A stretch of DNA of 64,000 nt from Mugil cephalus (lineage: Eukaryota; Chordata; Actinopteri; Mugiliformes; Mugilidae). Positions within the stretch are counted from its first letter, which is position 1. Every line of letters begins with the position of its first letter. The stretch covers positions 33,358,617 through 33,422,616 of the forward strand of contig NC_061771.1 in NCBI RefSeq assembly GCF_022458985.1, given 5' to 3'. The notes beneath the pieces are model-generated. The model worked only from the letters and a program-made list of their open reading frames with translations. It was not told the origin of the DNA and did no database searches. Positions 13,380-25,868 of the stretch are shown piece by piece. A program made the translations under genes and the position numbers.

Positions 13380-16300
13380 CTAGAAGGATTTCCAGCGGAT
13401 GGCAGACAGGATGGTGTGGACGAAGTAGAGCAGAGTCGTCACGTAGGAGAAAACCTGGAGAGATGACGGCTCATTATTATCAGTCCACGGTGAGTGTGTG
13501 TGATTATATTTAATTTCCCTTTCTGCACTGCATGACCACTTCAACAAAGCTGCAAGGTTCATGAGGTGGACTCAGGATCAGTGATCTCAGTGAGTCTAGA
13601 GGATGGATAGTCAGGAGGTCATAATGTCTGCTACTGTGCATGTCTAGCCCTAGCCATAGCCATAGCCATAGCCATAGCCTTTGCCCTAGCCCTAGCCCTA
13701 GCCCTAGCCATAGCCATAGCCATAGCCCTAATCCTAGCACTAGCCCTAGCCCTAGCCCTAGCCATAGCCATAGCCCTAATCCTAGCACTAGCCCTAGCCC
13801 TAGCCCTAGCCATAGCCATAGCCCTAGCCCTAGCCCTAGCCCTAGCCCTTACCCTTACCCTAGCCATTGATTCACATTTGGTCCTGAAGTTTCTCTCTCT
13901 GTGCTGCTGTACTGATTCGTTCTCTGTTGAACGTTCTCTGTTCTCTGACTCACCACAGCAGAGATGTCCAGCTGGTAGTTCAGGAATGGAGTTTCTTCTC
14001 TTATGTCCAGGGTGACTTTGGCTAAGGCCACTGAAGCACTGAGGTAGAAGAACGCGGCGATGCCGTGATACGCAAAGTCCTGGCGGGAAGAAGAAAGATG
14101 GAGAAGTGATGAGGAACGTCCAGCCTATGGTGGAGGCAGTGTTCAACAACACAAACACACTGGGAGACATTGGCCTGTTTCATTCAAAGACTGGAAACCT
14201 GAAGGAAATCTGAACCTCCTCCATCTGACAAAAGAGACATGAAACATGGATTTATCATGAGGGAACTTCCTTTCTGTCTTTATCTGTTGGTGATGACAAC
14301 CATTAAATGTGCTGAAAGGAACAAGCAAGTAACGCAGTGTCTCTCTGGAGGCCACATGTTCACATCTTCATCTGTTTTACCTGCTGGTCTCTATCTTCCT
14401 GCTCTACCTGTTCTACTGGTTCTACTCCCTAAAGCTGAGAGACTCTGTGTTTTTATTGGCTTTAACCACATATTTGAGCCCCCCTGTAGAACCAGGACCT
14501 GTTCAGGGACGGTGATGATAGGGGTGTAGTGTAGTGACTTACTGCTGCCGCCCAGCTGCCCTTGTTGTGATGCCCTCCACAGGCAAACACCACCATCCAG
14601 ATAAACGTCACGACGAAGCAGAAGACCGACACAAACATGACCCAGCCCTGAGGGTTGGCTGGCACCACCAGCGTGCTCGCCACCAGGATCCACACCAGAC
14701 CGCCGAAGATCTGCAGGAACACCAGACACATGAGAGGACACTTCACTCACTGAGGATCATTGTCTCTATTCGGTAAATGAACCAAAGACATTCAGTTAAG
14801 AGTGAAGACAGAGAGAATCATGGAGTGTAAACCATGGTGGGAGGCTTTATTTCTCTACAACATGTAAATGGACCCTCTTTAACAAACAGGCTCCTCCTCA
14901 AGGATCCACACAATGTTCAGTTTAAAATAATAATAATAATAATAATAAAAGGCCTCAACAGTGTCTCCCTGGCTAATCTAATCCCGTTCATCTCTCTGGT
15001 CCTTATCCTCTTTAATACATTCCTCCTCTTTTCTCTAAACTGCATGTGTCATCAGGAACCTTTCAGCTCAGCATGTTTTAGTCTCTTCTGACTCTGCTTT
15101 ATCACCTGGTTAATCTGCAGAGCTTTACGGGACCAACAAGCATCATTATCGTTTCTTATTCTAACCAGATCAGATGCTGGGCTTTACTAGACACTCTTTG
15201 TCCTCAGGACCCTGATATCAATCAGAAACATCTGAACAAGTAGACACACCTAAACGATAACGTCCTGAATGAGAACGTCCTGAACAATAACATCCTAAAT
15301 GATAAGGTCCCAGACTTCAGGAGGAGGAAAGCTTCTCGTTCAGCCACGGTTACTGGAGGGGACTGTGTGGAGAGTCTCCGACGTCTGGTTCCTGGGTGTT
15401 CACCTCAAGGACGAGCTGACCTGGAGCACCGACATCAGAGCCATGGTCATAAAGGTACCCACGTGCTCTGCACTGGGGTGGTGGTCCTCGGGGGCCGGGT
15501 CTTCTTTCCGGACTCTGGGCCCTGGTGATGGTGTCATTCATATTTAGGGAATGCCCACATGCATGTGCTGGTTCTTGCTGGGTCACATCAGGAAGAACTG
15601 ATCAGTCCCGTCTAATAAGGTCCGGACTGTTCTTTCACTGTATCACCATGTGCCCTGTCTTTGACTCTATCGGGACGCCCTTACCCTCCTGGACTCTCCC
15701 ATCTCTTCACAGATCTATGCAATAACCCTCTGGACCCCCTCAGTCCTGAGTGAGGTGCCTTGAAAAGCACGGGATCCTACACCTACACCAGTTCCTACAC
15801 CTACACCAGTTCCTACCAGCTCCACATGCCACATGCCACATGCCACATGCCACATGCTCCACTTCCTCTGTCCATCTTTCCACATCTTCTCTGTATGTGG
15901 ACAAATGCAGACAAAAAGAAAAGGAGAGAGCAGAGACTCTAAGGAACAACCACCTGTCCCAGAGACTGCTGGAGTCCTTCTACCGACGCTCCATAGAAAA
16001 CTGTGTGGTTCTCCAGCTGAAGCTCCAGAGGGTCAACACTGCCCCATCACAGGGCCCATAAAGGAGATTCCTCCCAAGGACACAGTCCACCATGGACTCT
16101 CACTGGAGGCCAGAACCAACACACTGAAGAATGGCTTCTCTGCAAGAGCCACAGTACCACTGAACAACTCAACCAAGAAATGACAATAAGTCCTCACGAC
16201 AATGTGCAACACAAACAAGTGCACTAACAGTTTGACTCATTGTCATTTGGAAATGGGATCATTAGTGTCGTTGTACCCGTACAATGCCATTCTATTCTAT

Positions 16301-17396
16301 TCTATTCTATTCTATTCTATTCTATTCTATTGTGTAGCTGAGGGACGTGTCCTCAGTCTGCAGTGGGTGTTTCCAGCCTGGTCTCTGCTGCCTCCTCTGA
16401 TGACTGACAGGTTACATTATTCATGGCCCTCCTCCACCTGCTGCCTCACACCAGCTTCACCGCTGTTTGTGTTCTGCTGGATTCCTGCACGACGTCTAAT
16501 GACGTCTGTACTTTAAAAGCATTTCCTCATCATCACATCAGATCCTCAGATCACATCAGGTTGAATTTAGTTGATGTCTCCACCTTCACGCCTCATTTCA
16601 CCCCCAACCCTCGACATGCCTCCTGTATCCAGCTCTTATTGTACTTCTCGTGTTATCATCTCTTTAGATGCTGTTCGTTGACTTTTATGTTGTTAAGACT
16701 CGTCCATAAAATCTTCTTCTCTCAATGACTGTGATAATGTGATCAGTATAAATAGGAATTAAAACGTGTCTGAAGACCAAATGAGACCAAATCAGATCAA
16801 ATGAAATAAAGAGGAAAAAATAATAAAAAACTATTGTATTCACTTATTCCAGGAGCACATTCAGTTTGTAACATTTGAAGCTATCGACTTTTTTTCTGAT
16901 TAGTTTGTTGAGAATTATTTCAGATATGTCACACTTTATTTTTTTACACTTCTCCCCATATGATTTATTCTTCAGTGTGTTTAAGTTGGAGCTGTCAGTC
17001 CCATCAGCTCCTATAAACACTGAATTTTAATCTCTCTTCAGGATTTAATTTGGTTCAGACATCATCATTTGACCCTTTGCCTCTTTTCTCATGAAATAAA
17101 ATAAAACACAATAACTGGATTTTATTTGTTTTCGTGTAAAATTAAACCGAATCGATTTATTTTCACCTCGTCTTTAATTCTAAACGATAAACCAACTCTA
17201 AGTGGTTTAATGATGAAACTGTTCCATGCTGTTTTGAGCCTTGCGCACAGGACGCACAAAGCGCTAAAAGAGCGACAGGCAGAAACAAGATGCTGCAGCT
17301 TCTTACCAGCTCCGGCAGGTACAGGATGTCGGGGATAGTTGTGCATATTCCGATCCCGCTGGGGAGGTTCGCCATGGTGTCAGTGTTGGAGGCCAT
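13380..17396 (-). CDS. mal: MAL, T-cell differentiation / myelin and lymphocyte protein, 4 coding exons
   Basis: A tetraspan MARVEL-domain proteolipid of ordered membrane domains, used in apical sorting and, in vertebrates, in myelin. Exons in coding order: 17396-17307, 14710-14543, 14079-13954, 13454-13380. Every junction is phase 0 with GT-AG borders and the joined protein is 152 residues (human MAL 153). Residues 31-60 contain IFGGLVWILVAS, then QGWVMFVSVFCFV (helix 2), DFAYHGIAAFFYLSASV (helix 3), VFSYVTTLLYFVHTILSAIR (helix 4) and C-terminal RWKSF, close to the RWKSS ending of MAL and unlike MAL2. The ATG at 17396 is preceded in frame by a GTG and a serine run from a CAG-type repeat, which I take as 5' UTR. 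A TTTAAA word about 50 nt upstream could serve as a TATA-like element. Intron 1 (2.6 kb) carries a LINE relic. Confidence 0.92.
13645..13864. repeat. hexamer array (CCCTAG/CCATAG)n in mal intron 3
   Basis: About 36 hexamers alternate in blocks of CCCTAG and CCATAG, with a 54-bp higher-order repeat visible around 13730-13810. CCCTAG differs from the telomeric CCCTAA by one base. Open frames such as (SHSP)n and (ARAMAM)n arise only from this array. Confidence 0.92.
14925..14950. repeat. trinucleotide microsatellite (ATA)n in mal intron 1
   Basis: About eight ATA units within mal intron 1. Confidence 0.8.
15299..16345 (+). mobile_element. fragmented LINE relic (L2/Rex-like), antisense in mal intron 1
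   Basis: Three pieces of the 3' part of a non-LTR retrotransposon can be read on the plus strand. SDVWFLGVHLKDELTWSTDI (about 15381-15440) resembles the conserved FLGV-IT-DLTW end of the reverse transcriptase, and LLESFYRRSIENCV (about 15968-16008) resembles the following LL-FYR-TIES segment. A 3' end reading TTGTACCCGTACAATG runs into a (TTCTA)n tail at 16281-16331. Frameshifts, stops and a short ACATGCC repeat (15829-15856) interrupt it. This is clearly decayed. Clade is inferred from motif memory only. Confidence 0.65.
16281..16331. repeat. pentamer microsatellite (TTCTA)n, LINE tail
   Basis: Ten perfect copies follow directly on the LINE 3' end, which fits tail expansion of the retrotransposon. 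Confidence 0.9.
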
Positions 17397-17520
17397 GCTG
17401 CTGCTGCTGCTGCTGCTCACACTGACGGGACTCCGACCTGCTGCCGTTTAAATCCACACGAGGCGACTGGACAAACTGGAATCTCCATCAGCCGAGAGCC
17501 AACATGTCCGGCGGCCCGCA

Positions 17521-17632
<112 letters not shown>

Positions 17633-17803
17633 TGGATCAGGTCCACATCCACAGAGATCGGAGTCAGACCCTCTTATGTGAGACAGGTAACTCATTTATC
17701 GCCATGGCAACCTGCAGCCACAACAACAACAACAACAACCACAGACACAGCAGCAGCAACACAGCAACACATCTATCCATCTATCTATCTATCTATCTAT
17801 CTG

Positions 17804-19730
17804 CTGGTGCCGGTTCTGTCTGGTCCAGGTCGGGTCCAGCGTTAGAACTGAAATCGGACTGTGATATCGTATTTTTCTCAGTGTGACGAGGGGCTCCAGT
17901 CACACAGCTGATCATACAGCTGATATATTCTGGTGTGTGTGACGCTGACCGAGGCCTCGGACTGTTTCTGTGTTTAATGATGTGCTGACATTGTTCTAAA
18001 TAATAAACAGAACGTGTTGAAGTATTCACTGCTCGAAGCTCCGTCCATCATCTCCAGCTCACGTGGATTCACATCAACTCAACATGTGAAACATTAGAAA
18101 CAGAACAAATAAGACGCTGTGGTTTTAGTCAGGTATATATGAACTATGGATGAATGGATGAATTAAGGGATGGATGAATGGATGAATTAAGGGATGAATG
18201 GACGAATGCCTACATATCTTCTAGTCTTTGTGTCAGACTGAAGAGATGGTTCTACTCTGGTTTATCTTTAGTGTCGGTCTGTTTAATCCAACCTGTCTCT
18301 CAGGTCCAGGTCCAGGTCCAGGTCATCAGACCAGGATGTTTGTCTGTACGTGAGTCAGGTCTGAACCAGGCCTGAGACGTTTTATAAATGAAAGGTACAG
18401 TTTTTCTGTGAATGAACCACAGGAGACGCCGTCTGTCTCTGAGCTCCTTGTGTTGGTGACACTTGACGGTGTAAACAACAACAGAGCCATGGAAATATCA
18501 AGCGTCTCATCTGGCAGAGCTGTCGGACAAACACCTTGGATAAAAGCAGCGTGGATCCAGTTTCCTGCTGCCGTCACCCTACCCCTCCGTCTGGGAAACC
18601 TACTCCGGACCAACACGTGTCAGAGAAGATACTGGACGTAGTCCTGAAACCAGGCCTCACACACAACAAACAAACCTGCCCAGCGAAAACGCCAGCGCTC
18701 ATCGATCCCACCGCACAGCAACATAGAGCCGTTTGACTCCATTTATGGCCACGAATCAGGAGTCAGTGGTGAGACAGCAACAGACGAAGAAGAAGAAGAA
18801 GAAAGGATGCAACCGTTTAACCTCAGCTTTAAGGAAACATTTCATTTAAATCATGTATGAAGTGAATGAGGTTGGATGACAACAAAGTTTCATTGAATCA
18901 TTCAAACATTAAATTTAATGTTTTACACAGAGACACAGAGACACATTGGTTTTAAATAAACTATGTTAGTCCTGAGATAGACTGGAGACCCCCCCCCCCC
19001 ATCCCGCTCTCTGGGGATTCAGTTTCCACAGGATGATGCAACTTGAGCTGAGGGTAAATTCCTCCTTTTGCCTCCTCTATTGTCCCAGAGACGGTGTTAT
19101 TAGATAATGGGCTGAGACACTGGGCCACCCAATCTTCACGTCAATCAGCTGAGCCCTGAATACTTCATGATGACACAGTAAATGCTTCAGTTCTGGATCC
19201 ACCCCTGGACTGATGCTTATCAGACAGTTCCTCTCTGCGCTCACTCTGTCACCAGAGATTCACCAACAAACCCGACTATTTACTGACTGTTTGTCCAGAC
19301 ACCAGTTCCACTCGTACCTTTGCAGGAACGAGTTCAGGAGAAGTGATGAGGCTGGAAGCGTCTGTTCTCCTTCAGGAGCAGAGGGCAGAAACGCTGAAGG
19401 CAGGAACACTTAAATGTTCCCAGACGCTTTGGTGCGTTCGGTTGCAGACGTGTTGTTGTTCAGTGTTGAGCTACGTTCTTGGTTAATCTGATGAACAGAT
19501 CAGATAATAAAGTCATAGTTTCACAGGTGAAGGCTTCCACCAACCAGTCAAGCTGTGAAATATTATATGATATGTGCATATTAGTTCTGCTCTACCTTCA
19601 TTTATGTGTTTGGTTTTATTGCATCGTTTGTTTTTAATTGACTTTCAGTTTCTCTTTTCTTTCATTCATTTATCGTCTTCATCTCATACTTAGAAACAAA
19701 ACCACCCACCACACAGAGCAGCCTAAACTA
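17804..19730. other. intergenic, no gene recognised
   Basis: Mostly unique sequence with short simple repeats: (AGGTCC)n near 18300, a C-run at 18990 and TGAATGGA-like words at 18150-18200. The open frames here are short, lack splice support and match nothing I know. Confidence 0.5.
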
Positions 19731-19733
19731 TTC

Positions 19734-19734
<1 letters not shown>

Positions 19735-19771
<37 letters not shown>

Positions 19772-19822
19772 GCATTGTTATTATTATCATTATTATTATT
19801 ATTGTTGTTGTTGTTGTTGTTA
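19735..19822. repeat. trinucleotide microsatellite (ATT)n then (GTT)n
   Basis: Interrupted ATT units grade into a short GTT tract. Intergenic. Confidence 0.9.
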
Positions 19823-20044
19823 TTTTGGCAGAGTCATTTGTACTGTAGTATGTTTGATATTTGTAACTTAAAAATGTTTTGTACTTGCACACCTTAAATC
19901 AAGTTTCTGAACCTGAATCTGGATCTGGATCTGGATCTGAATGTGGGTGATGGTGAAGATGGTGCTGACGTGCAGAGCAGAGACACATTATGACGTCCTC
20001 AAATGCATTTTTAAGAATCCACCACTGAAGGACATGAGGAAGGA

Positions 20045-21055
20045 CCTGATGCTAGTCTACACATGCTAGTGCACAGATGCTAGTTTATAGATGCTACTGT
20101 ATAGATGCTAGTGTACAGATGCTAGTGTATAGATGCTAGTGTAGAGATGCTAGTTTATAGATGCTACTGTATAGATGCTAGTGTACAGATGCTAGTGTAG
20201 AGATGCTAGTGTACAGATACTAGTTTATAGATGCTAGTGAACAGATGCTAGTCTAGATGCTAGTGCACAGATGCTAGTGTACAGATGCTAGTGTAAAGAT
20301 GCTAGTTTATAGATGCTACTGTACATATGCTAGTTTATAGATGGTAGTGTACAGATGGTAGTGTACAGACGCTTGTTTATAAATGCTAGTGTACAGATGC
20401 TAGTGTACGGATGCTAGTGTATAGATGCTAGTTTATAGGTGCTAGTGTACAGTCGCTTGTTTATAAATGCTAGTGTACAGATGCTAGTGTATAGATGCTA
20501 GTTTATAGATGCTAGTGTACAGATGCTAGTTTATAGATGCTAGTGTATAGATGCTAGTTTATAGATGCTAGTGTACAGATACTAGTTTATAGATGCTAGT
20601 GAACAGATGCTAGTCTAGATGCTAGTGCACAGATGCTAGTGTACAGATGCTAGTGTAAAGATGCTAGTTTATAGATGCTAGTGTATATATGCTACTGTAC
20701 ATATGCTAGTTTATAGATGGTAGTGTACAGATGGTAGTGTACAGACGCTTGTTTATAAATGCTAGTGTACAGATGCTAGTTTATAGATGCTACTGTACAT
20801 ATGCTAGTTTATAGATGGTAGTGTACAGATGGTAGTGTACAGACGCTTGTTTATAAATGCTAGTGTACAGATGCTAGTGTACGGATGCTAGTGTATAGAT
20901 GCTAGTTTATAGGTGCTAGTGTACAGACGCTTGTTTATAAATGCTAGTGTACAGATGCTAGTGTATAGATGCTAGTTTATAGATGCTAGTGTACAGATGC
21001 TAGTTTATAGATGCTAGTGTACAGACGCTAGTGTATAGATGCTATAGATAGATAG
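20045..21055. repeat. 1-kb minisatellite, AGATGCTAGTGTAC unit, with higher-order copies
   Basis: About 70 copies of a 14-bp unit (AGATGCTAGTTTAT, AGATGCTAGTGTAC and similar). A larger block that includes the variant words GGTAGTGTACAG, ACGCTTG and TATAAATGC recurs near 20280-20400, 20640-20770 and 20770-20880, so segments of the array have themselves been duplicated. Intergenic between mal and pgap4. Confidence 0.95.
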
Positions 21056-21329
21056 ATACAGATGCTGGTGGTGGCTGATGGTGTATTTGGAGTCAGGTCC
21101 AGTGTCCAGATCATAATAATTAGTGTGTCTAGTTGTTCATAGTGTTTGTTGCGTTCCATGCAGCGCCACCTACGTCACACACACAGGACTTCATCTACTT
21201 TATCTCCATCACATGTTCCATCTCTGATCTGAACGTCTCAAATATTTGTCTGACGTCCTTCAGACGCTTTATCAGCAATCTGAAAATCGGGACCTGTAAC
21301 AGCTCAGCATCAGAATGAAGAACGAAGGG

Positions 21330-21797
21330 ACGGGGCAGTGGACAGTGGACAGGTACAGGACAGGACAGTGGACAGGAACAGGACAGGACAGGACAGGACA
21401 GGAGAGTGGACAGTGGACAGGAACAGGACAGGACAGTGGACAGGACAGTGGACAGGTACAGGACAGTGGACAGGACAGGACAGGACAGGACAGTGGACAG
21501 GACAGTGGACAGTGGACAGGACAGGACAGGACAGTGGACAGGACAGTGGACAGGACAGGACAGGACAGGACAGGAACAGGACAGGACAGTGGACAGGACA
21601 GTGGACAGGACAGTGGACAGGACAGGACAGGACAGGAACAGGACAGGACAGTGGACAGGACAGTGGACAGGACAGTGGACAGGTACAGGACAGGACAAGA
21701 CAGGACAGGAACAGGACAGGTACAGGACAGGACAGTGGACAGGACATTTGACAGGCCAGTGGACAGTGGACAGGTACAGGACAGGACAGAGGACAGT
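21330..21797. repeat. minisatellite built from ACAGG and ACAGTGG words
   Basis: About 460 bp of (GGACA) and (GGACAGTGGACA) units. It has no stop in several frames on both strands, giving open frames up to 167 codons. These are repeat artefacts. Confidence 0.95.
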
Positions 21798-22377
21798 TAA
21801 TACACCTCCATTATTCCAAACAGACGCAGAAAGTGTTCAGGCTTTTACAGGATTTTAATTTGTCTTGGTTCTATTTTATCACATTAGTTTTTTTATTTAT
21901 GGCATTAAAGCTTCACACACCTGATTTTAATACATTTATTCCACTGTTCTAGATTATTTTAAACTCTAAGTAATGTTGCATTTGTTTTGCATGAAGCGTT
22001 CTATATAAATAAAGTCTGATGTGATCTGACGTGTTACACGACTGAACCCAGAGACCAGATCAGGTCAGGATCTGAGGACAGATACACATTCAGCCCTCGA
22101 GGAATTTCCTGTATGAGAACTGACACGGTCAAGAACAAAGGGTGTGTTTCTGACAGATAATAAAGATAAAAGGTGCTTCACGTTCCATATTCTCTACGGT
22201 CCAGAGGCGTCGCCAGGCCTGCAGCTCCACAGTTTACCCATCTATACTAAACACCTACTCAAAGGGACATTTACATTTTATTCATATACATTCATAACAT
22301 TTATGCTACTATGTAAATCAGTCCATCAATCCACAATCAAGTTTATCAAATAAGGAACTTTGAACTGTGTACAAGAC

Positions 22378-22378
<1 letters not shown>

Positions 22379-22454
<76 letters not shown>

Positions 22455-22467
22455 ACACACACACACC
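22379..22467. repeat. dinucleotide microsatellite (CA)n
   Basis: About 44 CA units with a single interruption near 22450. Confidence 0.95.
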
Positions 22468-22794
22468 TAATTGCTTCATTTGTTCATTGTTCTGGTTTGA
22501 TGTTAAAACACAGGAGGAGATATTTCAAAAACTCTTTTCCTTTTTAGCAGACAAACTATCTACACATCACACTTTTCCAGACAAGACGACATAAACTAGG
22601 TGTATTCGTCTTTTTTTAGTGTTGATGAATGAATCTGAATATCGAACCCGTATGTCTTCTGTTCCATCTGACAGAGCGTAGGCTACGGTAGGTCAGAGTG
22701 TTGACGTCCTGTGGATGGCTGAGCTCTCTCTCCAGAAATTATTCCCATTAACATCTGTCTCAGTGCAAAAAAAGCTAAACCTCCCTCTCTCTCT

Positions 22795-23035
22795 CTCCCT
22801 CACATTTCTCGGGGCAGAGAGGTTCAGGGAGCATGAGACCAGAGTCCAGACCTGAACCCCACAGAGAAGGTTTGGGATGAGCTGGAGACTCAGAGTCTGA
22901 CATCATCAATACAAGATCTGAATAAAACACTGGAGGAAATAAACCTGGAGACACTGGAGAAGCTTCTTTTTGGATCAAAGCTGGAGGAGCTCCGCCCACA
23001 GACTAGAGGGGAGGAGCTCCGCTCAGAGGTGTTTT
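22795..23035 (+). mobile_element. Tc1-like transposon relic, 3' end (copy B)
   Basis: The reading contains a decayed end of a Tc1/mariner transposase: the motif that is normally DLNPIEHLWDEL appears as a frame-broken LNPTEKVWDELETQ, followed by LTSSIQDLN, NLETLEKLL and GSKLEELRPQTRG. The same end occurs at 48620-48790, where its last 30 bp are tandemly expanded. Only one and a half such units are present here. It lies 1.6 kb upstream of pgap4. Confidence 0.7.
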
Positions 23036-23099
23036 CAGGTGGAGGTTGTGTTGCAGACTTTTCCCAGGTCCGCTGGCGCCACCTTCTGGTCAGAGCCTC

Positions 23100-23212
23100 G
23101 TCCTATTTTCAGCTCTGCGCCTGTTTAGTCGGTATTACGGTAGGTGTGCAGGTCTATTACCGTAGTCGAGGACGTGTCCGTGGGCCTCACACACCAACAG
23201 CTCCATGACCAA
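23100..23212 (+). promoter_or_regulatory. candidate first exon / promoter of pgap4
   Basis: GC-richer sequence ends in a good donor (CCAACG|GTGAGTCC) at 23213, followed 1.3-1.4 kb later by acceptors CCTACAG (ending 24492) and CTCCGCAG (ending 24650) just ahead of the pgap4 ATG. This fits a non-coding first exon joined to the single coding exon. Transcript evidence would be needed. Confidence 0.35.
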
Positions 23213-24677
23213 CGGTGAGTCCTGCTTTTATTTCTCCGTAACACTCCACCATTCTCCGTCATGTCTCAGTGCTTCACCTCCTCTCACCCCCCGACACCAC
23301 CTCCCCCCATCTCCCTCCTTCTACCGTCTGACCGGGGGCTTTCAGATCCGGTTTACAGCCGAGCTCACCGACCGAATAGTAAACACAGAGAAAACGACAC
23401 CACCCAGATGTTCCAGTTTGGACACACTGAGTGGTTCTGGTTCCAGGGGGGTCCGCAGAGACCGCAGTGTCTCCGTGTGTCTGGCTGCATGCTGTCGTTA
23501 GTTAAAACCGAGCCGGATCCGGATCTGAATCCGATTCTACACACAGATCTGAGCCAGGACAAAAAACTGGATTCCGTTCAAACCGGTCTACCAAGAAACT
23601 CGAGTCACCGAGAGTCCTGGTTTATTTAAATGTGGCATAAATAAAGCAGCAGCTCATCTTAAAAAACAAATATTTAATATAAAATGATCCCTCTGTGCTG
23701 CCAGTATTCTCCTAAAGCAGTGTAAGACATAACAAACACATACAAGTAATATAATATATAGTAAATAAATACTTTCCTTTCTCTGTGTCAGTGTACGTGC
23801 ACCACTGATGATTATTAACAGTTAAATATATTCCACAGTGAACTCTTTGCATGTTTCATTTAAAAATCAACACAATAGGAAATAAACACACAAATGTGAA
23901 GAGCAGGAACCGGCTTCAGAAGTAATCCTTTCACTTTCTTTGTTCTTCTGGTTGTTGCAGCTGTAATGTTCTTCTGAAGTCCGTCTGATCTTCTTCCTCT
24001 CACTGAACTTCACTTAAAGTCCTGGTGCAGATCCCAGTCCAGCAGAATCTGGACCTGATCTGATCTGATCTCAGACATCTTTGTCTTTTAATGAATTTGT
24101 GCAGAAGTTATAAAACATGCAGCTTGTGTTGAAACGTGTGTCTTCATTAAAACATCTATAAGACGACATTTAAAGGATAAATAACAAAGGAGATATAATT
24201 CATCATCCAGAAGAGAGAGAGTGTCGCTGGTTTTTCCCTCGATTCATTCGATTCTGATTCCAGTTTCAAGAACGGTTTTATTGAAAACCTGAACTCTCTA
24301 AACTGCTTTCACTAAAAATTAAAGCTAAAGTCATTGTTTGTTTGTTTGTTTTTAAGCCAGGACTCGTTTTTTATTCTGGCTGGTTCATAACTCGTAGTTT
24401 TCACTCAGTTTTTAAGTCCAGAGACCAGAACATTTCTGACTGGAAGGCTGTAATTTATTGACTTAAAAAACTCTTCTTGCCTTTTCCTACAGACGCTGGA
24501 GCAGGGCCAGACACTAAGGACCATGCTGGAACTCTCCACTCTCTGTTTACAACACCAACAAGTGCCAAGAGCCGACTCGTTGTCAACAGGTTTGACTGGT
24601 TGTCTTCCAAACCAAACTGGGACATATAGACGTTGACTGACCCTCCGCAGCCAGTTCTTCTCTCAGCTGCTTCACCG

Positions 24678-25868
24678 ATGCCTCGATATAAAGTGTTCTT
24701 CAGTCAGTCTCTGCGATGGTCCAGCCCCGTCACTCAGGCCCTCGCCCTGTCCGTCATCACCTTCTGCGTCGTCCTTCCTCTGTGCTGCCATCGGCTGCTC
24801 TACTCCTATTACTACATCAAGTCCATGTACCTGGACTCCATGAGCGAGAAGGTCCTGAAGGAAAGCCGAGCGCGAGGCCAGGACGCTCTGGACTTCTGGC
24901 GGAGCTCCACCCGGACGGCGTCCTTCAAATTCAGAGACATTGACCAGAATCCAGAGCTGCTGGTGACTGTGGTGACGTCGAGGCGGAACGAGGGGCGGGA
25001 CTTCCACTACCTGTTGCAGGTGATGCTCCAGCTGAGCAGCATCATGGGAGAATGTGGGGAGCGCCGGTGTGCAGAGGTGCTGCTCTGCGACGTGGAAAGA
25101 GCCCCCCAGGAAAACCAGGATGCCAAGTTGCTGGAGTCCCATTTTCGGGTAATCAGGCGTTCCCCTCAGGATGAGCAGAGGAACTGGGAGGGCATCAACA
25201 CCTTTGAGAAAGAGAAGAGGGACTATGTCTTTTGTCTCCGTAAGGGATGGGAGCTGGTGAAGCCCAGGAACATGGTGGTCCTGGAGGATGACGCTTTGCC
25301 CAGGAGGGATTTTTTCAGGGTGGTGAAGGAGCTGCTGTCCCGTCGCTTTGCCCTCCACACTCTTTACATCAAGCTGTATCACCCTGAACGGCTGCAGCGC
25401 TACTGGAACCCCGAGCCCTACCGCATCCTGGAGTGGGTAGGGCTGGGTTTGGTGGGAGCCACGGTCCTCCTTCTGACCGCCCCTTACTGGAGACCCTGCT
25501 CCTTCTCCTTCACGCTGTCCACTAGCCACCTCCTCTTCTTTACCATCTACTTCATGGCTGCAGCTGAGCTCTTTGGCCGCCACTACTTGCTGGAGGTGCG
25601 GAGGCTCTCCCCTCAGCTCTATGCAGTCTCCCCGGCCACCGAGTGCTGCACGCCAGCCATGCTTTACCCTGGCAACGCCTCCCTCAGGGTCGCTGAGTAT
25701 CTGGATGGGTCCTTCTGCGTCAAGGGCAACGCCAAAGACATGGTTCTGTATCAGATGGCCAGGACAGTTCCTGGAGAGAGATCTCACAGCGTGGAACCCA
25801 ACCTCATCACACACATAGGGGCCTACTCCTCGGTCAGGGCCAACCCATCCAGACCCAAACTCCTCTGA
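24678..25868 (+). CDS. pgap4: post-GPI-attachment-to-proteins GalNAc-transferase 4 (TMEM246)
   Basis: Golgi enzyme that adds the N-acetylgalactosamine side branch to the GPI glycan of anchored proteins. A single uninterrupted coding exon gives 396 residues (human about 403). Helix 1 spans about residues 19-41, ending LPLCCHRLL. The donor-sugar/metal motif is VVLEDDALP (EDD at 203-205). The family-typical segments LYIKLYHPERLQ (229-240) and RILEWVGLGL (249-258) precede two closely spaced helices (about 251-269 and 281-299) inserted into the catalytic domain, then GRHYLLEVRRLSPQLY, CCTPAMLYPG and the C-terminal VEPNLITHIG. I chose the ATG at 24678; the longer frame from 24633 begins with TTG and crosses a likely acceptor at 24650. 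Predicted N-glycosylation at N333. The reverse strand is also open for 415 codons, a shadow. Confidence 0.93.
   Translation: MPRYKVFFSQSLRWSSPVTQALALSVITFCVVLPLCCHRLLYSYYYIKSMYLDSMSEKVLKESRARGQDALDFWRSSTRTASFKFRDIDQNPELLVTVVTSRRNEGRDFHYLLQVMLQLSSIMGECGERRCAEVLLCDVERAPQENQDAKLLESHFRVIRRSPQDEQRNWEGINTFEKEKRDYVFCLRKGWELVKPRNMVVLEDDALPRRDFFRVVKELLSRRFALHTLYIKLYHPERLQRYWNPEPYRILEWVGLGLVGATVLLLTAPYWRPCSFSFTLSTSHLLFFTIYFMAAAELFGRHYLLEVRRLSPQLYAVSPATECCTPAMLYPGNASLRVAEYLDGSFCVKGNAKDMVLYQMARTVPGERSHSVEPNLITHIGAYSSVRANPSRPKLL

Noticed and set aside
13631-14170. 179-codon antisense frame across mal exon 3
   Set aside because: Only the 42 residues of exon 3 are real and these are in a different frame; the rest is the CCCTAG array.
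21195-21858. Overlapping open frames of 137-167 codons on both strands
   Set aside because: The GGACA/GGACAGTGG repeat lacks stops in several frames; composition is entirely that of the repeat.
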